From assembly GCA_903813345.2 (NCBI GenBank), contig CAIIXF020000002.1:1774001-1838000 (forward strand): a stretch of DNA of 64,000 bases. Reading direction: 5' to 3'. The notes beneath the pieces were generated by a model. It ran no database searches, was not told where the DNA came from, and was given only the letters and a program-made list of their open reading frames with translations. Positions 56,801 through 64,000 of this stretch are shown here, piece after piece. The position numbers were made by a program, and so were the translations under genes. This stretch comes from Owenia fusiformis (lineage: Eukaryota > Annelida > Polychaeta > Sabellida > Oweniidae). Positions within the stretch are counted from its first letter, which is position 1. Every line of letters starts with the position of its first letter.

Positions 56801-59800
56801 TTTAGAATTAAAGATATAACTGGGCAGCAGGTGTGTGTCCCCAATCTGTTATAGTCATTTTCCAGCACTTGACTACAAAATTTATTGTATCAATACAGTT
56901 TATTTATGCATGCATATTCATTTATTGTGATAATGGCCATTAGTAGAAAATATTTGTCAAAGTATTTAAAGATGGCAGCACTTGAATACTACTCTATCTA
57001 AGATTGCTCTATTAAGTCAACTTTTACTCTAGTCAATATTCAATTACAATTAGATATACATTTAATGGTGTCTCTTAACCTTTAGCGTGCTGCCGGCGGA
57101 CTCGTCCGCCGAGACTAAAATGTCTCTCACAACTGCCGGCGGACCCGTACGCCCGATTTCAAACGTTCAAAAACTTTACTTTTTTGCGCCATTCGTATTG
57201 TCCAATTAGATTGCCCGATTTATTCAGTGCTTAACATGACTTCCTGTTGACCTAGAAATGGCGATATTTCGAAAAATAATTCTCAATTCAACAATTTAAA
57301 CAGTGTTTTAGTCGTTTTTAGTGAACGAATCGTACAAAATGGTGGACAAATACGATCACAACGAAAATGTGGAGGAAATGGATTACGATTTCGAGCTCTT
57401 TAGGCTCTTGGAAGCCGATAACGGTCATCGAAAATAGAAACTAGAATATTTTCTGAATTGAAAAATTGAACATTCGATCGCTGCAAATTCAGATTTGGAT
57501 TCTGACCAGACGAAGAGCGGCGGATTCCGGAGGAGTATTCATGGTATATTTATGCCCAGTCGTGTTAATGTACGAAAAAATTCATGAGAACATTTTTTTC
57601 ATGAGCCAGGCCACTGTATCTTCCCTTTGTGAAAATTTTATCCAGATTCATTCAGTAGTTATTGAGATATTAATTATTTAGTCCAGGTATATCATTTTTT
57701 GCACTCTTTGAAAAATAAGCCAGTTGCGTGGGATATATTTGCTGAAATAAGGCAGCATGGTAAAGGTTAAGCCGATGCCGGCTGGTGGGTTTTTTAAAAA
57801 AAGTATTTATTATATGATATTGAATGTAGTTTTTAAACCTGTGACACAGAAATAAAATATTTTAAAACTTTAAACTTAACTATTTTATGTGAAATTGGTC
57901 AAAACATTATTCAAGGAGATTTACAGGTGTATTTCAAATATAAGTTATTTGAAAGTAATTTTGAAAGTTTTATGTACATGTACTCGATTTTAGGACCATC
58001 TATACAAGAAGTAAAAACAAACATTTTTCATCCAAAATCTAGACGTATTTTCCATTACGATATTCAATTAATTTACCATTTTTTGTGTTTGAAAGACTCA
58101 CCAAAAAGGACTTCAGATGTTTAAAATATGGCAGATCCGCTTCAAACATAAATATTTAAAAAAAAATACTGACTCATTATTATATTTTTATAAAAGTCCT
58201 CAATATAGCTTAAAATGAAGCCAAAGTTAGCTAAAATAATGCAATGTCGTAAAATGGTGTGATACACATTCCAAGTCATCTGTGACGTCAGGCATGTATT
58301 GCCCAATCAACTACAAAGAAATAATCTAGTCCTCACTGATTGGTTTAAAGTTTCTTTGATCGTTTGTGACGTCATTGGCATGATACCCAACCAACAACAA
58401 AACAAACAAGCATATACTTTCGTTCAATGCCTTGCTCTTTGGGTTTTGATAAACAGTGAATCAGTCATCATAAAACAATGATTGGTATAATGAACCCATG
58501 GAATCAGGGCCTTGGGTAGGCAAGTTTTTGAATTGGATATCTCGACTACGAGGAGTTTGCTGCATTTTCTTGTCGCTCAACTCAAGCTCTACCGAAGTGA
58601 GACTACATTCAGTTTCTCTGGAATCTGAGTGCAATATGAGCATAACCGAAGTGAGACTACATCTTGTTTCATCAACTCAATACACAATAATTCTAATTGA
58701 TAGTGGATATTTTGAAATACTCTGCAATTCGAGAAAGCTACACTTTTTTGGGTTTTCGAGAGAAGTTATGCCATAACTTTCTTACTGTGCATGTTAGTGT
58801 AGAATATTTTGGACTGTGAAACTAACACGGCAAAGTAGTTTCAAGAGAAGAATGCTGAATGGGCTTTCAATTCAAGAGATTGAAGGCTCATAAGACTTAT
58901 CCGTTCCCGGACTATAGTCCTGCACTGAGCGCATTCATTTGCCTGTACGATTACAACTTGGGAGAATTATCTACGCCCCTTACACTTAAGATACCTACCT
59001 CAATGCATTATAGAACTCAAGATGTAACTTCTAATATATTGGAACCGCCGATTGTCTGGGTATATCGGCAGAACGGGAACATTCCTCTTTTTCATCGAGA
59101 GAGATTCCATCACTTTTCAAAATGGCGGTTGGATTTAAAAGGGGAATCCCCCGTTTGGCTGTCCCGGATGTAGCCCGGAAGTACCAATATGGAGGAATTT
59201 GACGGTTGAAATAAGTTAAATGTTCCACGCAAATATTGCGATCAAAAACGAAAATGTCTTCGTTCTGCCGATAAACCCAGACAATTGTGGATTCAACTAC
59301 ACGAAAAGAATGCTAAATTACCAAGGAATCTATTGAAGTAGGTATCAGAAGTGTAAGATGAGTAAAAAATTCTCCCATGTTGTAATCGCACAGGCAAAAG
59401 ATTGAGATGTTCACAGGACCATAGTCCGGGAACGGGATAACATAAGACCAATACAAGACTGTATAGACAGACATTTAGCCAGCCAGATGTACCAGTAACT
59501 TACATGTAGCTTACTCGAGTCTCTAGCCAATTCTTGGCTAGAAGTGTTTCCATCTGGAACACCGTGAACTATTGTAAAATCTTAAGCCAGCGTTCAATGA
59601 ATTTATGTAATATTCTAAAAATCATTCTGTTAAATATTTCATGAATTGAAATGATAACGGCTTATCTTGTTGATGAGATATTGAACGTTTTCATTTAAAA
59701 TAGACGTCGTCTCGTTCTCCATTTTGAAAGCATGACTTTTTTCCGCTATAGCGATTTAGTCAAGATGGCCGCTTGTTGTAAAAATTTCCTTCCGTTTTAT

Positions 59801-61290
59801 TTTGTGAATAAATATCCTGTGAAGTAGACCAATTTATGAAATAGGACTAAGTGTATAGATCAATGAGGGTGAGTTTATTATGTTTACATCAATAAAAATA
59901 AGTCGGCTCGGCAATTTAAGGCAAATTCAAAACAACAAAGAGTGTCTTATTTATATTGTATGGCCACACTCAGTGGCCATAGAATATGGTAACATGTAGG
60001 CCTACAATCAAATTTTTTATTCTGTCAATCAGTTCATATGGTTAGAATAAGGAAAGAATGTGATGTAACCACGTGTCTACTTACCGGCTTGTTCTATGTC
60101 ATCCATCGGACTAGGTTACATCATGGAACGCAGCCGAACAGGACGCTGAAGGCAACAGCATATCTATCTTGATCTTAGCCGAATTTTTGGAAATTTAGAT
60201 CGTCCATTTTGCAAGCTCACGTGACTGACACGTGATACATGTCTGATCACGTGACTAGTTACTGTATCGATCATGTGACTTAATCACGTGTCAATGACGT
60301 GTCACCCAATCATGTCTTCAAGGAAATCGGAAGTAAATATTTTGGAAAATGTTTTCCGAGCATTTGCTACTGATTATAGAAGGCCCAATCACGCAACGAA
60401 CGAAACTGCTAAATTATTTCGTGCCTAACATGCGCAGTACGCAATGAAAGAAACTGCTAAATTGTATTTTTAGAGCTGTTTATTGATCTATTGATTCATA
60501 AAGACCTGTAATGATGCATTCAAATAAGACCGCCTCCTAAATGAAAACAGTACACATAAGGTGGTGAAAAAACAACGAACTAAAGTTGAAAGATCGCAAC
60601 GTTCGCTACTTTGTTCAATTCCGGAAATCTCCAAGGGGCTGCAAATGGGAAATTATTTAGATTTAGATTTTATAACCTCAGAATACTGGCTTCATTGTCG
60701 TGTTTGGCTGCGTTCCACGATGTAACCTAGTCCGATGGATGACATAGAACAAGCTAGTAAGTAGACATGTGGTTACATCACATTCTTTCCTTATTCTAAC
60801 CATATGAACTGATTGACAGAATAAAAAATTTGACTGTAGCCTACCATACAGTTGGGGACATAAATAAATGACAGGTGGATTTGCTGAAGTGAGGATTTCC
60901 CATGTTAAAAATAAGAGAATTTACAAGAGGCCATAAATCAGTGGATGAGATTATACAAAATGTAAAATATACAAATTTTAAGGGATATGTATCTAGACAA
61001 TATTGGAAATTATGGGCTTTCAGACCACCATAATTAGGAAATGGTGATCGAAAATCGACCTGTCATTTATTTTTGTCCCCAACTGTAGCTGATTCTTCCA
61101 GAATTTGAAGTTCATGTTATAAAGGTACATAGAGATTGAATTTGAACTACATAACAACTGATGGTCTTTAAATACAAAGGAAGATCTATGAAATTACAAG
61201 CATGATATTTACCTTCCCAAGACATATCTGGCATGATATCGGCAAAGTGAAAGCCAAAGTTGATCTCAGTTGTTTTGTTTTATCCGCCAT
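50900..61290 (-). CDS. OBI1: OBI1 / RNF219 orthologue: RING E3 ligase of the origin recognition complex (6 exons)
   Basis: Exons 61213-61290, 56494-56629, 54412-54512, 53838-54101, 53312-53400 and 50900-52493 join in phase to 753 residues, close to the vertebrate length. Exon 1 starts MADKTKQLRSTLAFTLPISC and runs to QICLGK, the first two RING cysteines. Exon 2 supplies the rest of the C3HC4 RING (VCPNRHVFCSGC, QQCPSCR), followed by VPITTENPCKPILG. Exon 3 (LRKARLDIIYNDLE) and exons 4-5 form coiled coil. Exon 6 opens with FGRYTVAALESKCEKYEREI, then KALERSDNYIADLEKQLE and a long disordered Ser-rich tail. This order is characteristic of RNF219/OBI1. The vertebrate protein binds ORC, ubiquitylates ORC3/ORC5 and promotes origin firing in the nucleus. 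Oddities: intron 2 holds an 85-bp array that copies the exon-3 acceptor about 18 times, and introns carry several MITEs. The start lies 300 bp from the divergent SLC10A7 start. Confidence 0.92.
52920..53250. repeat. Dispersed short repeat in OBI1 intron 5
   Basis: Two related blocks in tandem with GTCACCACCTGC, TTTGTAACAGACACCAACC and the palindromic CACCACTTGTGGTGGTGAC. Related to the block at 50150-50340. Confidence 0.65.
54456..55997 (-). repeat. 85-bp minisatellite copying the OBI1 exon-3 splice acceptor, about 18 units
   Basis: Starts occur every 85 bp (for example TCTAGTTTGACAATAACC at 54541 and 54626). On the gene's strand each unit contains the pyrimidine/acceptor string GTATGTTTTACAG and then the first 48 or so coding bases of exon 3 (GGGGACATAGTGATCAACCA...). 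The unit nearest exon 3 merges with the genuine exon at 54512. Units are more than 95 percent alike by eye. In the exon's frame a non-genuine unit soon meets a stop (TCA AAC TAG), so use of a distal copy alone would truncate the protein. Confidence 0.95.
56044..56160 (-). pseudogene. LINE reverse-transcriptase fragment in OBI1 intron 2
   Basis: A minus frame encodes SFQTGKFPKIWKKGSICPIF followed by KK, the conserved FP..WK...V.PIFKK block of non-LTR reverse transcriptases, preceded by a weak FDPSMLINMLYW. It is directly beside the end of the 85-bp array. Dead fragment. Confidence 0.75.
57075..57770. mobile_element. piggyBac-like element, degraded
   Basis: Bounded by TTAA: left TTAACCTTTAGCGTGCTGCC and right, inverted, TTAACCTTTACCATGCTGCC. 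TTAA target and TTAACCTTTAG ends are typical of piggyBac. About 100 bases from 57340 encode MVDKYDHNENVEEMDYDFEL and soon stop, like the acidic N terminus of such a transposase. The rest of the enzyme is gone. Confidence 0.8.
58889..59447. mobile_element. Foldback element in OBI1 intron 1
   Basis: Left CATAAGACTTATCCGTTCCC...GACTATAGTCC is answered by GGACCATAGTCCGGGAACGG...CATAAG. Further matched blocks inside are CCTGTACGATTACAACTTGGGAGAAT with its inverse, and TATCGGCAGAACG with its inverse. No coding sequence; the frame at 58859-59173 lies across the arms. Confidence 0.8.
59996..60845. mobile_element. 850-bp element with inverted ends of about 140 bp (OBI1 intron 1)
   Basis: Left TAGGCCTACAATCAAATTTT... 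and right (inverted) TAGGCTACAGTCAAATTTTT match through TCTGTCAATCAGTTCATATG, AATGTGATGTAACCACxTGT, TGTTCTATGTCATCCATCGG and TTACATCxTGGAACGCAGCC. The interior holds a cluster of CACGTG/CACGTGAC-type E-boxes (about 60217-60305). No coding frame. Confidence 0.85.
60847..61087. mobile_element. 240-bp MITE just downstream of OBI1 exon 1
   Basis: Ends TACAGTTGGGGACATAAATA and, inverted, TACAGTTGGGGACAAAAATA, both continuing AATGACAGGT, with TA at the borders. It directly abuts the 850-bp element and lies about 125 bp inside intron 1 from the OBI1 exon-1 donor. Confidence 0.88.
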
Positions 61291-61590
61291 TGTAGTTCCC
61301 GACCTTTCGATAAGTTCATCCGCAGACTTTAACATTCCTCATTTATTAGCTATTTCACACGTATTTGCCAATAATGAAACTATTTCCCCGATTCAGAATG
61401 ATTTGTTTTATTTGAAATTGCATAAAACATCTTCCTGTTAGTGAAAAAATTGTGATCTATATTCGTGTATCTGCGGATGTGCACACAAGATGTGGCGGGT
61501 GTTCCTAGGCACTTCCGGTTACCAAATTTCAAAAATGATTTGAAAAGTTTGCCAATCGTATTACGTGTGATAGTTGGGGAACAAACCAGC
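61291..61590. promoter_or_regulatory. Bidirectional OBI1/SLC10A7 promoter region
   Basis: 300 bp between the two start codons, which face away from each other. No TATA box is evident in either direction, as is common for housekeeping head-to-head pairs. The two transcripts' start sites must lie here or overlap. Confidence 0.6.
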
Positions 61591-64000
61591 ATGACTATTC
61601 TAGCCAAAATCAAAAGGAACTGGTTCCTCATTGGCATCGTTTTGGTTATCACTTTGGCCAAGTTGGACCCGGATATTGGAATAAAAGGAGGTGAGAATGA
61701 ATCATTGATTGACAATTTCATTGATCTGCACTGTGTACAGCTACATGTACAGTGTGTACAGTACAGTACAAAGATATTTTCTCTTTATCTGAATTTAAAT
61801 ATAGTGAATATGTTATTTTATACCACTCTAAGTCCGATTACAGTTGTATTACATGTGTCTATAACAACGATATACAGTGGAGAGTGGTATATCGTCATCG
61901 TATACAACTCCTCCGTATACACTCCAGCGTATATCACTGTAGAAGTGCATTCTGAGAACTAATAAATATTGACCGAAGAACGAGGTGAATGTTTTGTTAC
62001 ATATGATTTCCTAGAATCAAGTGACGTCATAAATGGTTCCCACATGATTTGCTAGAATCAAGTGACGTCATAAATGGATCGAGATCAAAATCGGCAATAC
62101 TGAGTTGGCTATGGGATATTTTTATGGTTTTTATTATAATGTTATGATTGTGTTTGAATCAACTGTAATTGAACTTAGAGTGGCATACATGTAATAAGAT
62201 TATATAATGGTTCATATCGTGCATTTTATACTCTCGTGAGAATATAATATATTCACTCGTTCGCTACGCTCATATAACCTCTAATATAGTCTCTAGGCAA
62301 ATGGTAGTTTAAATGCAGACTCTGCGAGGTGTAGGGTATTCTGAATTTTCTCCATTTGCTGGTGCTGACCATGGTCTCACCTTTAGATGAAATTGTTTTG
62401 CTTAATCAAGATAAAGTTTAACAAGTTAGATATTTTCCAATATGATAGACAAATTGATTGTAATTCCCGACTAAATAGTGCACTATCTCAGTTATGATAT
62501 TCATTTCAATTCTGATTCAATTTACTCTTAGGTATATTTAGCCAGTATTTACCGAGGGATGGATGAGGTACTTTTTTTTCCCTGGCTGAAGATTCATTTT
62601 ATAATGAAGGGGGGGGGGGTCGAGGCAAAGAGGGAGGTTGCACGGTACAAATATTTTTAGAATAATATATAAGATAAGATTATCAAATTAATATCATTAG
62701 TATTAATTTTAGTTAAGATTAGTCATCATGACTAGAGGTTTTTTAGAGTTCAGTACAAAAACAACATTCCTTATGCGGTGATCTCTAGCCAATTTATTGT
62801 AAGGGTAAGAGGAAGGGTCGCTTAGATTGAAATCATACAATTAACAATTTGAGGTGATTTCAAATTTTCCGAAACCATGCACAATTGAACCTGAGGGTAT
62901 TCAGGACTTCTTTCTTAGCTTGTTTGAAATTATTGTTAAACCATCCAAATACGTTAGTAGATCTTGATTCGTGCAACTTGCTATCTAATTTATTAAACGA
63001 CTGAATACAAATACATGTACATGTATGCATCTTAAATGTTAAAACATTTTAAACATTACTATTGATACTTTAAATGGTGCTGACTATCAACAAAACACGC
63101 AAATCAATAGACTGACCTTCTTTACTGAAATTCAACACATGGAACTGAAAGGCAAAAATGATGTATATGAAACATGCATATACAAATGTTCCCCACATTT
63201 GTTTAAATGAAACAGCTTCAGAATAATCAATAGACAATCATGCCATTTTAAATGATTGCTTTATAGTTGTAAATTCTGTCATTCTCATTTGTCAAATTGA
63301 GTACATTTGGCAATTTTGTAGTATTTAACCTCTTGACTAGCTGGAATGACGAGATTTCTCGTCACCTCAGAAATGACCTTGAAATCCAAAGTGACGAGAA
63401 AATCCGTCACAAAATTATTCACTGAAATTGGTCTTATTTGAACAACTTTCATCCAATTTTCACAAAAATTGTTTTAAAACATGTAGAAATGAGCTCTGTC
63501 ATTTAATTATACTAAGTTGAGCATGAAAAGTAGTATAGGTATGTAGTAAAATTTAAAAAGGTGGCAAAAATGAAAAAGTCTCTGGTTTCGACCGATTTTA
63601 CAGCCTGGGATTCAAGAGGTTAATAACTTACCATATTGAGAATCATTAGTAATGTATACAGTGAGCTCCTTGAGAGGTGATACAGTTACATAGGTACATT
63701 TTGTACATTTTACTTTCAAGTTAACAGAATTGCAAAAACGTTCTGTTTATTTGGAGCTATTCCACTAGACAGTATTTCAGGGCCTCTAATACCAGAAATT
63801 ACAGTGAAATTTATTGTGTTCTATTTATGTGGAGGCATTCCACTTTAAATGTTTTACTTACTGTATAATGTTTGATTTCAGGGCCTTTAAGACCAGAGAT
63901 TACAGTGAAATTCATTGTGGTCTATTTATGTGGAGGCATTCCACATTAAATGTTTTACTTACTGTATAATGTTTGATTTCAGGGCCTTTAAAACCAGACA
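61591..64000 (+). CDS. SLC10A7: SLC10A7 orthologue, first exon(s), cut by the window end
   Basis: Exon 1 (61591-61690) encodes MTILAKIKRNWFLIGIVLVI and TLAKLDPDIGIKG up to donor gtgaga, matching the N terminus of SLC10A7 (first transmembrane helix, KRNWF / AKLDP). The frame extends upstream, but this ATG matches the family start. Exon 2 begins with GPL(R/K)PEIT, in phase 1 after exon 1, as in the vertebrate protein (GGPLKPEIT). Three tandem copies of this acceptor and exon start lie at 63781, 63882 and 63983; the first two run into a stop after GGIP, and the third (GPLKPD) is cut by the window end and may be the true exon. SLC10A7 is a membrane protein of the bile-acid cotransporter family with roles in Golgi calcium and glycosylation homeostasis. 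Confidence 0.88.
62022..62070. promoter_or_regulatory. Duplicated CRE-type palindrome
   Basis: TAGAATCAAGTGACGTCATA occurs twice, 41 bp apart, placing TGACGTCA at 62022-62029 and 62063-62070, about 330 bp into SLC10A7 intron 1. TGACGTCA is the consensus CREB/ATF site. The duplication could be regulatory or chance. Confidence 0.5.
62071..63324 (+). other. SLC10A7 intron 1, non-coding
   Basis: No exon recognised. Contains a run of ten G near 62608 and otherwise AT-rich DNA. Confidence 0.45.
63325..63623. mobile_element. piggyBac-type MITE
   Basis: TTAA-flanked, ends TTAACCTCTTGACTAGCTGG and, inverted, TTAACCTCTTGAATCCCAGG. 299 bp. Inside is an inverted pair GACGAGATTTCTCGTCAC / GTGACGAGAAAATCCGTCAC. 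No coding sequence. Confidence 0.75.
63741..64000 (+). repeat. 101-bp tandem repeat copying the SLC10A7 exon-2 acceptor
   Basis: Acceptor TTTGATTTCAG plus exon start GGGCCTTTAA-type sequence recurs at 63781, 63882 and 63983, exactly 101 bp apart, with a partial earlier unit near 63741. Each unit carries about 66 coding-like bases (GPLxPEITVKFIVxYLCGGI) and then TAA and intron sequence. The array continues beyond the window. Confidence 0.92.

Noticed and set aside
60090-60120. MDDIEQA followed by a splice donor as a first coding exon of OBI1
   Set aside because: Its exit phase does not fit the RING exon, it lies in the inverted arm of a transposon, and the true exon 1 (QICLGK) was found at 61213-61290.

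Overview
This is nuclear DNA from an animal. The genes are split by many introns with GT...AG junctions, no bacterial operon structure is visible, and the base composition is AT-rich. Miniature inverted-repeat transposons (MITEs), foldback elements and minisatellites are very dense. Two genes are recognisable animal orthologues: OBI1/RNF219 and SLC10A7. The lectin domains (SUEL and C-type) and secreted low-complexity proteins suggest a marine invertebrate, perhaps a lophotrochozoan. I cannot name the species.

Layout. 0.8-2.5 kb: two foldback/TIR elements. 2.9-8.1 kb: a head-to-head pair of genes for secreted low-complexity proteins. One (minus strand) is His/Pro/Arg-rich. The other (plus strand) is a Ser/Glu-rich polyprotein-like precursor with five evenly spaced furin-type sites. 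Both have an intron in the 5'UTR just before the ATG. 8-13.6 kb: degraded duplicated sequence, two tandem arrays and a 3.5-kb element with long inverted ends. 13.96-24.85 kb: a secreted lectin locus assembled here from exon phases: signal peptide, coiled coil, an eight-cysteine SUEL (rhamnose-binding) domain, then two different C-type lectin domains (CTLD-A and CTLD-B) that can both be reached in phase 1 from the same SUEL exon. Its introns hold a nearly perfect 315-bp palindrome, MITEs, a dead Tc1/mariner copy and a LINE fragment. 26.8-28.9 kb: two more TIR elements. 29.4-31.5 kb (minus): a four-exon gene for a long coiled-coil protein ending in a basic stretch and a C-terminal membrane anchor. 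32.7-41.2 kb: repeats and apparently gene-free DNA. 41.8-42.9 kb: a gene for a disordered Ser/basic protein with a possible PP1-docking motif. 43-49.8 kb: mostly gene-free DNA, with one orphan terminal exon near 48.1 kb and a minisatellite. 50.9-61.3 kb (minus): a complete six-exon OBI1 (RNF219) orthologue. 61.59 kb to the end (plus): the start of SLC10A7, divergent from OBI1 across a 300-bp gap.

The most unusual observations are: (1) an 85-bp minisatellite of about 18 units in OBI1 intron 2 in which every unit copies the exon-3 3' splice site and first coding bases, with a similar 101-bp array at SLC10A7 exon 2 next door; (2) the furin-punctuated, S-x-E-rich polyprotein beside a basic His-rich secreted partner; (3) the SUEL+CTLD lectin with a choice of two terminal CTLD cassettes, and an intronic hairpin whose arms resemble a SUEL half-domain; (4) three unrelated minisatellites that all have a 20-bp period. 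Gene models were built by eye from splice signals and phase; no transcript or database evidence was available.
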